A DNA stretch of 64,000 bases from Nepenthes gracilis (Eukaryota; Streptophyta; Magnoliopsida; Caryophyllales; Nepenthaceae), in contig BSYO01000025.1 in assembly GCA_033239525.1 (NCBI GenBank), positions 9,830,001 to 9,894,000 on the forward strand, read 5' to 3'. A model generated the notes under the pieces. It made no database searches. It saw only the letters and a program-made list of their open reading frames with translations, and was not told the origin of the DNA. This document shows positions 1 through 12,168 of this stretch, in pieces (positions within the stretch are counted from its first letter, which is position 1; every line of letters starts with the position of its first letter). Both the position numbers and the translations under genes were made by a program.

Positions 1-640
1 AGATCATGGATGAGAACATCAATATTGGTATTGGTACCAAATATATCGGTCAACGTGTATTGGTATCGGATATATGAAAAAACAATTCTACAAACCGTAA
101 ACTAATATGAAAATATCAGTTAAATATTGAACATCTCATTTAATATAGATGACGCGGTATCAGAAAATATCGGTATTTGGGCCTAATGCTAATATATATT
201 AGCCAAAATGTTATTCCATGGTAAAAATAAATCTGTACCAAACAAACACAGTTTTCATGAGCGACCTTGGTTTCCTCTTCCTCTCATTTGTATATCTATA
301 TCAAAATAGTATGAATGCTTTTTATTCTCTTTTTTTTTTTTAAGCTAGGTCAATAGTGTGTGTCGTAAGTTTATTAATATTACCCAAAACAGCATAATTG
401 TAGAGAATCGTAAAAACATAAATAGATACAGGGCTCAATCCTTAATCTTGCTTTTATCAACGTGGCTAGCCATAAGGCTCATTTGCAGTCATAAAATACT
501 GTTCTCCGTATATCTCTATCATTTTTAACAACACTTTTAACATATTTATCTAATAGTATTTGTTTAATTCTTTATGATGTATTCATCCTTTATTATATCT
601 TTTTTGTGCAACAGCTAACAAATCGATAGAAGATGTTACG
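1..640. repeat. Direct repeat copy A (partner at 63371-64000)
   Basis: This stretch matches 63371-64000 in the same orientation almost from end to end. Shared landmarks in order are the opening AGATCAT-GATGA, the GGTACCAAA block, AACTAATATG, AAAATATCGGTAT, TGTACCAAACAAA, the CCTTGGTTTCC block, AAAATAGTATGAATGCT, AACAGCATAATTGTAGAGAAT and AACAAATCGATAGAAGATG. The copies differ by scattered substitutions and small indels. The open reading frames here are short and look random. Whether this is a dispersed repeat or the edge of a larger duplication cannot be told, because both copies run to the window ends. Confidence 0.85.
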
Positions 641-895
641 ATTTATAGACGTTGAATATTCCGAGCTGTGTTACATGCAACTCTAATCAACATTTGGCAA
701 CAAGGCAAGAGTTCGTATCATTGTTCCAAATGCACTGTTCTGCTTCTTGTTTCTTAATGATTTTTGGGCAACTTAATACAGACATTACCAAAATGGTTAT
801 ATCGATCAGCTTGAGCAAGGACCATGCATTGCCCTTTCTCAATGGATCGTGTCGTGTTCTTTAAGCTTTCAGTTCAAAGTTTGATCTCTTCTACT

Positions 896-1125
896 CATGG
901 ATGAAAATTTCAATATCGGTCACGATTATATTGATATTTGATATATTGGACAATACATATCGATATTAGATATGTTAAATAAAAAGAAATTTAAAAATGA
1001 TAAGCTAATAAGGCAATATTGACCAATTACATATTGTAATATTGACATAATATTGAAAAATATCGATATTAGAGATGTCTCGATCCCAATATATATCGAC
1101 CGATATTTGTATCAATAATTATGCT
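896..1125. repeat. Short AT-rich repeat rich in ATATCG
   Basis: This segment opens with CATGGATGAAAATTTCAATATCGGT, which resembles the first bases of copy A (about position 6) and of copy B (about 63376). It continues with many ATATCGATAT, ATATTGAC and ATCGG motifs. It therefore looks like a third, more diverged member of the small repeat that opens both window-end copies. No protein-coding potential, terminal inverted repeats or target duplication were identified. Confidence 0.45.
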
Positions 1126-2657
1126 TTTTGTTATCTAAGGGTTAACTTTGTTACTAGCTAACGTCATCACTTTCATACTTTGTAATGTTGCTGCTGGTTT
1201 TAGGTGCAGCATATAATTAGATGGACGTAATAAAGGTAGATGAGTGTTTTGATGGAATATTTCGTTAAGGAAATGAATGCCACAAATTACTCTTTTCTTG
1301 ATGGGAATGCTATATACCAAATTGATTGTATTTTCCCATCCTAGCAAATAACATTCATTAACAAAGTTTCATGGAAAAAGTGAGCTTGGACTTGCGTTCC
1401 TTTTCCTCCTTTTGTTGACATCGGCCTTATAAACTCATTATCTCAATTTGCATTTGTATTGTGGTTCATTGGTATAGAATTTAACTATGAGCTAAATTAC
1501 CATGGAGAAATTTTCAGTACTACTATCATCATAGTTTGTTCTGTTTGTTAGTAGACTAGATGGTTCGGTTTATTAGCAGACTAAATTATGCCTTCGCGTA
1601 TGATGCAGAGGCTACATTGGCTTCTATTTATCGCATCTACTATCTGAAATTGGGAGATAATTGTCTTTTGGTCTTGTGTAAGTCCCTCCCACTCATTTCA
1701 CTTCTTCTAACCCTCCTGTTTCTGTTGTATGATATACACTGTGCATGAATTGTCTCATGTTATTTTTCACTTGATGTGCCATTCATTTTTTTATATAAAT
1801 GCACAACCTACTAAGTTTCATACTTTTTTGCTACCAAAATGACCAGAATTTCACTATTTTTTGTATCATACTTGAGGGACTCAATCCAATGTCAATTTCC
1901 CACATCAATTTCACCGATGTTACCCTCTTTTGATGCTAAATGAGCCACTTTTGCTTTAGGACATCCCATTGAAAAATGTCTTCTTTAATTCTAATGCCTC
2001 GTTTTGACCAAAAAACAAGGATGATTAGCTTGTCGATGATGGTGACAAATCCACCGATGGCAAATTACTCTCTTGTTGCTTTGATATATGAGGCAGAACA
2101 AAAATGTGCAATCCACACACAAAGGACATGATATTTATTTTACGTGGAATCCCGTTCTCAATTTAAAGGAAAAACTACTGGATTTGAGAGTTCAAAAATA
2201 TACTTTTTATAAAGTAGTTTTCGTTATACAAATCCTAGACACTCTCACAACTTTGGGTGCACAACCCTTTCAAAAGCTTCCATAAATTCAAGATTGGTAC
2301 AAAGTGAGGTCAACAGTATGTATATCTCAAAGAATGACTGAAATCAACACCCAAATCATTATACAAATATTCCACCTACATGGCCTTTTCTTCCTTTCTG
2401 GGATCTTGTTTATGTTATGTTATTAAAAGCCTTAACATTGCCAAAATGTCTCTCAAGCACCATCTCTCAGCCAATCTCCAGATGTGTTGGGTTCCCCGAA
2501 GTGAGTTATCCAGGCTTGGTTGTCCAGAGTTCCTGATGAAGCCAAGTCTGAGGCTTCTGGCAGTTGTAGGAAGAACCAAGCTAACGGTACCTCAAATATT
2601 AGCCGCATCGGAGTGATCCACCTCTTAAATTTTTGTTATTATTACAAAAGTGGTCTT
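1126..2657. other. No gene recognised
   Basis: About 1.5 kb of moderately AT-rich sequence with only short, unconvincing open frames (for example 1560-1748 and 2380-2616). The 2440-2620 part is less AT-rich than its surroundings and could be a captured exon fragment, but no family can be named. No RNA gene or transposon end was found. Confidence 0.5.
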
Positions 2658-3175
2658 GTCTATATCAATATAATAATTATGTAATATTTTATAATATTAT
2701 GTTTCTTAACTTAATATTACATAGTAAAAATATTCTGTATATATTCTTCGTATGAATTTACTTTCACATATAATTTTTATTAGGCTTTATTTTCATATAT
2801 ACTCTGTCTTGATCGTTAAAATAGACAGTTCTTTGTCACGATCATAGAAATAGAGGCATCTTTCCTTTGATCGTTGAAAAAGACAGCAATCTATCTGATT
2901 GTTAAAATAGACGATTTCTTATCTCGATCGTTGAAATAGATTATTTTCTGCCTACTTGTTAAAATAAACAATTTTTATATTCATGACTTAATTTTTAAAC
3001 TTAAATTGGTCCCAAATTCACCTCCTTGAGTTTGATGACGTATCAATACAGTAATTATGTAATATTTTATAATGGTACATTTTCAAATTTAATGTTACAT
3101 ATTTCATATACATTCTTTATATTTATTTACTTCTATATATATAGTTATTACAAGGTTCCATTTTTGCATATAGCT
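2658..3175. repeat. Direct repeat pair flanking a minisatellite
   Basis: The block at about 2658-2800 and the block at about 3043-3175 share AATTATGTAATATTTTATAAT, then a similar run through TTAATRTTACATA, a CATTCTT-like stretch and a tract ending in CATATA. They are same-strand, about 385 bp apart, and bracket the 29-bp array. This suggests a local duplication in which the minisatellite lies between the arms. Confidence 0.55.
2811..2983. repeat. 29-bp minisatellite, about six units
   Basis: Units begin at about 2811, 2840, 2869, 2897, 2926 and 2954. Each follows the pattern GATCGTTRAAATAGAC and then a T-rich half ending in TC or TCT. The period is 29 bp with one 28-bp step, so the phasing is regular although the units have diverged. 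No coding role is visible. Confidence 0.8.
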
Positions 3176-4154
3176 TTTAGTAAATTCCACCATAAATATC
3201 CTTATTTTTTTTTTTTGTTTTCGAGAACATATCATTTATTATACATATCATTTTTGGTAGTCCGAATTAATGATTTGTGGCTTTAGTGCAAGATGATGTC
3301 TTCTTATAGAAAGATAGAGTTTTGTAATATAATTTATGGCTTTAGTGTGACGACCCGATTTTTTTTTTTTTTAAATCAAACACAGGGTCTCATGAAGCCG
3401 GACTAAGTAACGCTGGCCCATCAATTTAATTTCAAACTTGTCCGTCCAACTCTGAAGTTAGCCGGACCAAAATACTCTGAGATACTTACTAATAAATATT
3501 CATTACAGAATCCTCAAAGGAAAAATACGAAACGTACTAACATTCAAAACATTTATAAAATTCATAAACAGCGGAGTTTATTCAACATCAAAGGACAAAA
3601 TAAAGCTCTTCAAAAGCTGCTCCGGCTCGCAAAATCACTTTGATACTCCACAAAGTTCTACTCAACTTCATCCTCCATAATTCTTTCATCATTTGAAAAA
3701 TAGCAAGAATGAGCTACAAAGCTCAGCAAAATACTCACATGTAGAAAACAGAGAACATAACATATACATATAAACGAATATAATACGAAAATCATCATGT
3801 CTTTTAGTTCGGAATTTTCTTAGTCTTTTACTTCTTGTCTTGTCTACTGAAAACTCATAAAAGTCATGGAGGATTCTTATCATCTTTAGGGACCGGACGG
3901 AAGCGGACAACTTCGAGGACGGGAGGTAATGCCTTTATCCCGGTATACGGGGCCAAAAGTCTTATGCCACCAAAAGGTTCCCTCCCCGTGGCCCAGAGGC
4001 ATCCTCGAGTGTCACTTTAACATCCTTCATCCATCTTTTACAGCAAGTTTAATGGAGACTCGGTTCTTAGTTCATATGGCCGTTCGTTATGGTTCAAAAG
4101 TCATAGAGTTCCACCTGCTGTCCAAATTAATACATTATTCTTTTAAACCGAAGC

Positions 4155-4645
4155 TCTTTTCTTTTTCAGACGGAGTTCACGATGCCGGAGTTCGAAATGC
4201 CGAAGTTCTTTTTCAGACGGAGTTCAAAATACTGAAGTTCTTTTTCAGACGGAGTTCTTTCGAATCCGAAGTTCTGAGAACCGGAGTTCGTTTTCGTTTA
4301 AAGTTCTTTTCTGTAAAAGACGGAGTACTTTTCTTTTCAAAGGAACGGAGTTGTTTTCTATAAAAAGACGGAGTACTTATCTTGAAAGAATGGAGCTATT
4401 TTGCGGAGCTCTCTTCGTAAAACGACGGAGTACTTATCTTCAAAGAACGGAGTTCTTTTTTGTAAAAGGACGGAGTACTTAACTTCAAAGAACGGAGTTG
4501 TTTTTCGTAAAAAGACGGAGCTCTTTTCATAAAAAGACGGACTGCTTTTTCATCAAGGACGGAGTTCTTTTCTCAAAAGGCGCAGTTCTTCTTCAAAGGC
4601 GGAGTACTTTTCTCAAAAGGGCGGAGTACTTTTCTTCACAAACAT
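4155..4645. repeat. Minisatellite of GGAGTTCTTTT-like units inside the solo LTR
   Basis: About twenty diverged copies of a core GACGGAGTNCTTTTC recur every 20-30 bp, often paired into units of about 50 bp with a TAAAAAGAC or CAAAGAAC spacer. On the LTR's own (minus) strand this array lies downstream of the TATA box, so it would fall in the transcribed part. Open frames across it are by-products of the repeat and are not treated as genes. Confidence 0.85.
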
Positions 4646-4960
4646 ACAACCATCAAAGTTCATATAAATTGACAGATAATCATACAAAACTGAATATCAT
4701 GAAGTATTTTCCTTAAACATGCAATTATCGACAAATAATCGTAAGCATCAGATATGAAAAGAACAAATAAATATCATATAAGTTCATATAATATCAAATA
4801 TACAAGTATAGAAATCATGCATAATCATGAACTTGAAAACAGTGGTGAGTATCTTGCTTGGTTCCTTCAACCTTGCCTTGAACTCTACTCTTCCTGGGTT
4901 TCTTCTACTTTGCTCTTTCTGGAATTTCTATTACGTGTCTTACTCTAATTTTTCTAGTTC

Positions 4961-4971
4961 TTATTTATAGA
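4961..4971 (-). promoter_or_regulatory. Probable LTR TATA box
   Basis: On the minus strand the sequence reads TCTATAAATAAG, a good match to a plant Pol II TATA box. It lies about 770 bp from the LTR start at 5740, a sensible U3 length. No other motif was used to define a start site. Confidence 0.5.
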
Positions 4972-5382
4972 CCTTGAATATAATGACCTCCATAAATGAT
5001 TGACAGTACAAGGTTCAATGTTTTTTTATTAATGATGATTAATGATACAGGGAAAATGTTTCTCATTAATTAGATAATTTATAATCTTATATTTCCAAGA
5101 AATTCATAAATTTCCAGTTAACTGAACTTGGCTTTCTCATGTAAACACATTAAATCTCTGGTTAACAGAACCTAGCTTTCACATTTAACATCTTAATTTC
5201 CAGATTAATTGAACTTGGTTTTCTTATTTCCGGTCAACTATCGGCATTGACCAGATTATTCTTTCACCACATCCGGTCAACACCTGTTGACCGGAATATT
5301 AACTTCGGCTTTATCCACTACAAAACTACTCCGTCCTTCACTCAAAGCCACACCGGCCTTACTGAAAAATGATTCACTTTGC

Positions 5383-5665
5383 CGGACTTGATTTTCATCA
5401 AATAACACTCCGGACTTCTTTTTATGCAGAAAAAGTCCGAACTTCTTTTTATGCAGAAAAAGTCCGAACTTCATTTATCCGGAAATTCCGGTCTAAAAAT
5501 TCGGACTTCTCTTTATCCAGGAAATCCGGAGTGAGAATCTGGACTTCTTTTTACCCAGAAAATCCGAATGAGAATCTGGACTTCTGTTTATATGGCAAAA
5601 TCCGGACTAGGACAAAAATTCGGAGTTCTTTTTTATCCGAACTAAAATTTTATCCTAAGGCCAAT
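5383..5665. repeat. Second minisatellite, CGGACTTCTTTTT units, in the LTR upstream region
   Basis: About nine copies of CGGACTTCTTTTTATCC-like units occur. Two adjacent copies of a 27-bp unit near 5410-5465 are nearly identical. Each unit contains CGGACTT and AAGTCCG arms able to form a short hairpin. On the minus strand this block lies upstream of the TATA box, in the position where LTR enhancer repeats are often found. That role is inference from position. Confidence 0.8.
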
Positions 5666-5745
5666 TTACTCTTATTATTACCTTCTCCGGTCAACTGGCA
5701 TTGACCAGATTTTTAGAACTCGATAATCTGGGTCGTTACATTTAG

Positions 5746-7580
5746 TGCTACTCCTGAATATAACTTTGACAATAACAATTATTTAACCTCGAATTATCTA
5801 TAAAGAAAAATATTTTAGCTAATTATTAGTGTATCAAAAATAATTTTGAAACTTAGAATCCAAACTAAAATATCGACATAAATATAATATCACTATCTGA
5901 ATTGTAATATTTCACAATTAAACCAAAACTAATAATATAAATTATTATTTCTTTGCCAAAGAATAATAAATCAATCCGCTCCAGAAACCCTAAATTTAGC
6001 TCTCAAATAGTCATCCTTCATGTTGATTATGTCATGTCCTCAATCATAAAAATTTGTACTTTATCTTAAGTCAATTCAATTATTATCTTAATTTATTTTC
6101 AATATTAAGGCTCAAAAATATATCGTTAAATTCTTATAGTCCCAATTGAACTTTTAGGTGTGAACCTATCTATCAAGTGTACACAAGTTACAAGAAATAA
6201 TGTAATCAGTCAAATTAAATAGTTTGAATATGTAAGTATAAATATCATATCATTATCAGAGTATTTCAGTATTAAAACTCAACCAAACTATAAAAGAAGA
6301 AAAATCAAAATCATTTAGACATCAATATCATACATTACCAACTCCAAAATTTTCAACAAGAATATCCAAAAAACAAAACTAATAATACAAACTTTTTTTA
6401 CTGAATAATAATACATAAATAAAATAAAAATCCTAATCTAACTCTCCACTAGAAATTCTCCCAGTCTAGGCATCTATAAATAATTTGAACTGCTAATTTG
6501 AATGGAGTTAGTAAGGAAAATAAAAGTAACATGCAGCAAAAATAACATGATATATTTATCATTAAATTTATGTAGAATTTTAATTCATATTTTCTAAATA
6601 TATAACATGTAGTAAAATTATTGGCATATAGGAATTTCAACTTGCATTTTAGAAATATGTAATAATAAGATTTTGTAATTTTATAAATATATAGGGTTAT
6701 AATTACAAAAAATCAATATAAATACTATAATTTTATTAATTCCTATTCAATATAAAACACGCATGAATGATAGGTGAAAACTCAAGACATGTAGAAATTT
6801 ATATTTAATAATTGAACACATGTAAGGAAAAATAATAGAAATTTAAAACATGTGTAAGTATTGCTACAGAAAGTCAGCGTTTAGTATAATGTGTATGGAT
6901 TTAAAATATGTATTTCAAAATTTTTTTTTTTAAAATGTGAGTAGAATTATATGTATAAAAGGTAATAACACTTTAATTACAACAAGTAGTATATGTATAA
7001 GAATTTAAAATAATAAATACTTTAGAAAATAAAAAAAGAATAATAAAAAATAAAAAAATGGTTTGGATGCACTTAACTTGAATCTAGCCATATAGCATTG
7101 GGTTGTCCTTGTATTCTCCTTCTCCTGCCTTCTCTATCTTCTTTTTTCTCTTTCTCTCTTCTCTTTTTTTTTCCCCTCAAGACCGAAGTAGAAGTTATCC
7201 AAAATCAACTAAGGGACATTTTTATAGAAAATTAGAATATGTATATTAGTCAGGTGTGGATCAGGAAATAAAATACAAATAGTACCACGTATGAGCATCT
7301 ATCAAACACCAACATTTTATCTCAAATGCGTATATGTGTCGATTGGGTGTGTACTGAGTGAGACTAATCTGCTGAAAACACTCATAAGCACAGTAAAGAC
7401 ATTCTTTAGGCGCATCCTTACTATCAAAAATATGAACAAGGGTCAATTAGGCACTGATATGATATCATTTAGCGTAAGTTATTCCAAGTTAAAATTTTAT
7501 TTAATCTAAAGTCTCAATTAATCTCAATAATTTATCAACTTAATTTAGTTAAAATAATATTTTGAAATATATACTTTACA
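5746..7580 (-). mobile_element. Probable 3' LTR of the minus-strand gypsy remnant
   Basis: The right edge at 7580 reads, on the minus strand, TGTAAAGTATATATTTC, directly after a purine-rich tract (about 7581-7592) and the end of degenerate pol. This is the same arrangement as 33840-33858, where the ATTTTGATGA...TATAAGA tract leads into TGTAAGG. A purine-rich stretch near 7120-7200 on the minus strand mirrors the leader found after the TATA in other LTRs of this window. The left edge is not defined and is set next to the solo LTR only for convenience. It is very AT-rich with no gene. Confidence 0.5.
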
Positions 7581-7619
7581 TTTATCCTCTTATAGAAACT
7601 TAATCATCAAAATTTCACA

Positions 7620-9640
7620 TACCTCAACATGAAAACAAATGCAGATATTTATCTCAGGTTTCATTTTCGCTCTTCTAGGTGGCTTGCTCAAAATAATGAT
7701 TTCTTCATAAGATCTGTACTAATGGGATCACCTTCGTGCAAAGTACTTGATCCTCATCTTTCCAATGTCTAATCCAGTTTCTTGATATACAATAAATCTT
7801 CGTTAATCCTCAATGATCCATGGTGAATGATATACAAGGCGTCATAGACAAATTTTCGAAGATTGATACAAGAAAATTATTGTGAACAACCTCTATGCTT
7901 GGGGTAGAGCCAATCAATACGATGCCTCTCCGATTCTTTCTAGAATCTCATAAGGCCTAATATATCTCGATTTTAATTTTCTCATAACTCAAAATGAGAG
8001 ATTCCTTTTAATGGTGATATCTTTAAAAATACATGATTCTCAACATTGAAACTCAACTCTGATATTCTACAAGCAGTATAATTCTTTTGTCAACTTTGAA
8101 TAACCTTAAATGGATCTTAGATCAGTTGAATGCTATTAGATGACTCTTGGATAACTTCTAATCTCAAGGGTCTTCTATCTCTAGTTTTCTTCTAACATGT
8201 TGGGGAGCAATACTTCTTTCTATACGATGCTTCACAGGGACCTCACTGATACTCACTGTCATAAGTAAACTTGATTAATAACAAATAATTGTCCTAATAT
8301 TCTCTCATTTTTTAAACTAAAGCTTGTAATATATCATTTAGGATCTGGATTGTTCACTATGACTACTGATTTGTTTGGGAATAATAATTGTGCTAATCTT
8401 TAAATTGGTACCTAGATCCTAAAGCAAACGTTTTTAAAATTTAGAGACAAATATCGGATTTTGATTTAATACAATAAAGTAGGTTAACTTGATTAGTCGA
8501 TTTATAATCGCCCAAATGGTATCATAATCTCTTAAAGTCTTTGGCAATCACATAACAAAATCCATCATTGTTTGTTCCTACTTACAGTTAGAGGATAGTA
8601 TAGGTTGTAAAAGACCCAATGATTTCTTTTGATCGGCCTATAATTATTGACAGATCAAGTATCTTCCCATATAGGCTGTAATTTCTCTATTCATACTGTA
8701 CCACTAAAAGATCTTCCTCAAATCTTGATGCATCTTATTAATCTCTATATGAATAATGTACTTTGATTGATGATTTTCATTCAAGATTTATTCATTTAAT
8801 TTCTTACCATTTGATACACATATCTGCTTCTAAAACCTCAAAACTCCGTTAGTTTGGACATTAAAATCTATCCTTGACTCCCCGTTCAAAGTTTTGGTAA
8901 TGCTAACTAGAAATTGATTATCTATTTGAGCTTCTTTAATTATCTACATTATCTCCGATTGAATTTAAAAGTAGGATAAAATTATTCTTGTAGATTGGAA
9001 ATACCTCTTGATATTATATTCATTCATGCAATCCAATATTTTTCATTTCTTCAACCTCGAATGAGTCATTAGATTTATCATTTGGCAGTTCAAGGCATCT
9101 AATACTACATTTGCCTTCTCAAATTGATAATGAATTTCATAGTCATAATTCTTCAAAAGATCTATCAATCTTCTTTATCTTATATTTAATTTATTCTATA
9201 AAAATAAATATTTTAGATTTTTATGATCTGAATATATAAAAAATCTTTCTCCATAAAGATAGTATTAACAGATTTTTAATGCAAAAAATGGGCTACCAAT
9301 TCCAAGTTATGCATCGAATGGTTCTCTTCATACACATTCAATTATTTTGACTTATACACAATTACCTTCCTAAACTACATTAGTATGCACCACAATCCAA
9401 TCTTCATATTGCTTTGCAAAAAAATAAATCCTTATTTCGACTAAATGAGAATTTGATTTGTAAAAGATAACCTCTCAAATAACATAGCTCTTTCTTGAGA
9501 GGATAAGAATTCTCGGCGATGCTCAATACTAGTGCAAGATTATGGAAGAGCATAAGAGATTTTTTATCCTAAAGATATAATTTTTATTTATAGAAATAGA
9601 CAAGATTATAATATATTGATTTATTATTAACGAAAAAATA
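7620..9640 (-). pseudogene. Degenerate Ty3/gypsy pol remnant (RNase H, integrase, C-terminal region)
   Basis: Read on the minus strand, the region holds broken gypsy pol with many stops. Near 8030-7900 it gives YIRPYEILERIGEASY followed by LALP, the typical gypsy integrase C-terminal segment. Near 7700 it gives LVQIL-RNHYFEQAT, the segment that closes such polyproteins. Near 9150 it gives LIDLLKNYDYEIHYQ then VLDALN, the end of the RNase H domain (usual form LLKDYD..I.Y..GKANVVADAL). The order on the minus strand is RNase H, integrase, C-terminal region and then the LTR at 7580, as in an intact element. Gag, protease and most of RT are not recognisable to the right. It cannot encode an active protein. 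Confidence 0.75.
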
Positions 9641-9659
9641 AAGATATACTTTGAGGTCT

Positions 9660-9800
9660 ATAAGGCTTGAGTCTTTAGCTTATGGTAATCTTAATTAATT
9701 AAGTTAATATAATTAAAATTAATATCAAAAGATATAAAAAATTTTATTAAAAATAAAAATTAGACCAAACTACTTAGCACCTGAAGGAGGTTTGACTAGC
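9660..9800 (+). repeat. LTR start fragment, plus strand
   Basis: This matches the beginning of the 3' LTR at 33858 in the same orientation: CTTATGGTAAT, then AATTAATTAAG, TAATATAATTAAAATTAA, ATATAAAAAATT and a CCT-AAGGAGG motif with the same spacing. It is opposite in orientation to the neighbouring pol remnant at 7620-9640. It is therefore a separate LTR scrap or a rearranged end. Confidence 0.7.
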
Positions 9801-11946
9801 ACTTGAGTGCCAAAAGTGTTCACAACTTAATCATTTATAATGGAATTATTCATTTACTACAGTCCTAGACCTATAATGTGATTATTGTTCATAAATGGAA
9901 CTTTTGTCCAATAAGGATATTGAACTGATCAAAAGATATGATAAAAAAAAAAAATCAACCTATTGATATTAGAAGACCTAAAGGATTCATCAAATGTGTA
10001 TCATTTCTGGGTGTAATAGAGATCATAAGTATAAGAAGAAGCCCCATGAAATAGAAATGTAATTTACATTTTAGAGACATGGATAGGTGATGTAGCTGGC
10101 CCCCTTATTTTTATTCCTAGGGTCATGACAATAACATGAGCTACTAATCCTTTCGTTGGATCAGACTCCAAATCCTATCACTTTCTTTTTCTTATTCTTT
10201 TTCTGCAGTTACTATTTCTTCTTTGCTGTTTTTTTCTCATTGATATGGTTGAAATCCAAACGTTGCATCGAAAATAACATGTATATTATTTTACAGGTGG
10301 TGATTTAACTGAAAGATAAAACATTGTGAGAATCGATTACTTAGACTTATATTAATATCATGCATTTCACAGCTATGTTCTATAGTTACCTGCCTTGTCA
10401 TATCGTTGGATATTTCTTTTTATCTTATGTTGAAGTTACGAAAGAAACAGATGAAAGTTCTTTTGCAGACAGTTTTGAATGCAGTTGTCATGGTCGATTA
10501 TAGAGCTTGTAATCAGTCTGCTTGTGTGACTTGGTTAAATCGTAACTGTGATATTTGTCTATGTAAGTATGGTTTATGCTTGTAAATATATATATATATA
10601 TATATTTTTAAAGGCTTTCTACCTAGCAAAAGTTTACAAATGAACATCTATAATGCGTGTGAAGTTACAAACTACCAATCTTCGTTTTGTCTATATGCAA
10701 AATTAGGATCTTCATGTTTTTTAAATTTTTCTTGACTGCTGCTCAAGTTATGATGTGATTGTAATTGCCAAGTTTTTGCTCATTATCATATTTGATTATC
10801 AGAAACCTTGTAATGATGATGAGGTAATGACAACGACTCCGTTCATATCAGCGCCCATTTATTAAAAGGTTATATGAGGAACATTAATAAGGTATAAAAA
10901 TGAGAACAAAGATGGATAAATCCAAATGTACTGATTCAATGGTTAATGAATGGTTGTTCATCCTTTTTATCTCCCAACATTAATCTACTTCCATCATTTT
11001 TATACTCACCCCTCAATGGATACCAAAAATGAGGAAATGTAGGATGCTTTGTAACTCATTTCATCATCGATTATTCTCTTTCTCATTCTCATTCCTTGGT
11101 TTTCCTACCAACGAGAAGGCCTTAGTGGAAAAAATTATTCCTTGCCAATTTGTCTGAAACTATCAGATATTAATAACAAGACTCACCAATTGAGAATAGG
11201 TTTTTATTGAAATGGCAATTTTGAATGAATTACCCAAAAAAAGGTCTATAGGCCTGATTTTCTTTGAAGAGCTGAATTAGAACTGTTCTTGTCTTACCTC
11301 GTTGTTACATCTATTATTACCTTGTATTATTTATTATTGTTTTGCATTGATCTCAGCGCGGCTTTATGTCCTGCTTTTCATTATCATCAATCGATCTCAG
11401 TTTGACTTTTTATCCTGTTTTTCATTATCATCACTATTAGGTTCATATTTAGCTTCTGACTTGTTCCCTTTGCAGGTTTTGATACTTGCTTTAGTTTCCT
11501 TCAACGTTAAATTGACATTTTTTGCTTCTGCTTTACTTATGTTGTTTAAGTTGTTTAGAACTTCATTTCCATGAAAAGCTTACTAAATTCTTTCTAGATT
11601 ACTATCTGCATCAACACTCTTTATTTGATCTTGAATGAAATTGAAAGCTTTTGTGAAGGATACTAAGGGTAGGTAACATACTGCCTAGCATATGCACTTC
11701 AATTTTCCTTCTTTATCTTCATAGCTCCATACACATTTTCTCTTAATTAGGTAAACTTGAGAAAAGAGTGAATTGGGTGTCCTCATAGAAGTTGTATGAA
11801 TTAGCAATCTCATTATCCTTATTTCCTTGCATCGTTGATAATTTTTAGATTTCTCTCTCTCTCTCTCTCTCTGATGAGATTGGGAGACTTTAGTATAAAA
11901 CCTTCATCAAGTGCATATCATGTTTCCTTCCTTTACTTTGTTGTTA

Positions 11947-12168
11947 ATTCTCAAATTTCATCTATTTCTTTGATGAGATTCTAATATCTTGGCTGAAAAT
12001 TTTATACAATAAAGTGTCAGTAATATTTCTTTCTTTGTTTCTTTAGCAATTAATGGGATTCTCAAATTTCATGTATTTCTTTGATGGGATTCTAATATCT
12101 TGGCTATAAGTTTCATACAATAAAGTGTCAGTAATATTTCTTTCTTTGTTTCTTTAGCAATTAATGGC
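11947..12168. repeat. 111-bp tandem duplication
   Basis: Unit 1 spans 11947-12057 and unit 2 spans 12058-12168. Both are 111 bp and adjacent, starting ATTCTCAAATTTCAT and ending TTTAGCAATTAATGG. Only a few substitutions separate them, including GATGAGATT versus GATGGGATT and GCTGAAAATTTT versus GCTATAAGTTTC. This points to a fairly recent unequal-exchange or replication-slippage event. Confidence 0.93.

Larger units (their letters stand above)
3346..5740 (-). mobile_element. Solo LTR of a Ty3/gypsy-type element
   Basis: The block begins TGTGACGACCC and ends GGGTCGTTACA, an imperfect 11-bp terminal inverted pair with one mismatch. It is flanked on both sides by TTTAG (3341-3345 and 5741-5745), the 5-bp target duplication expected of an LTR retrotransposon. 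There is no internal gag-pol, so it is a solo LTR of 2395 bp. Orientation is minus: a TATA box (CTATAAATA) lies on that strand near 4961-4971. A TGAGTATTTTGCTGAGC motif near 3710-3738 on the same strand resembles the one seen in other LTRs here (for example 26300). Two arrays of short CGGAGT or CGGACTTC repeats lie inside it. A solo LTR arises by recombination between the two LTRs of a full element. Confidence 0.93.

Noticed and set aside
4155..5704. Open frames with repeated Phe/Lys-rich residues (for example 3929-4363, 4498-4716, 5369-5704)
   Set aside because: They are translations of the minisatellite arrays inside the solo LTR, with no start context or family similarity.
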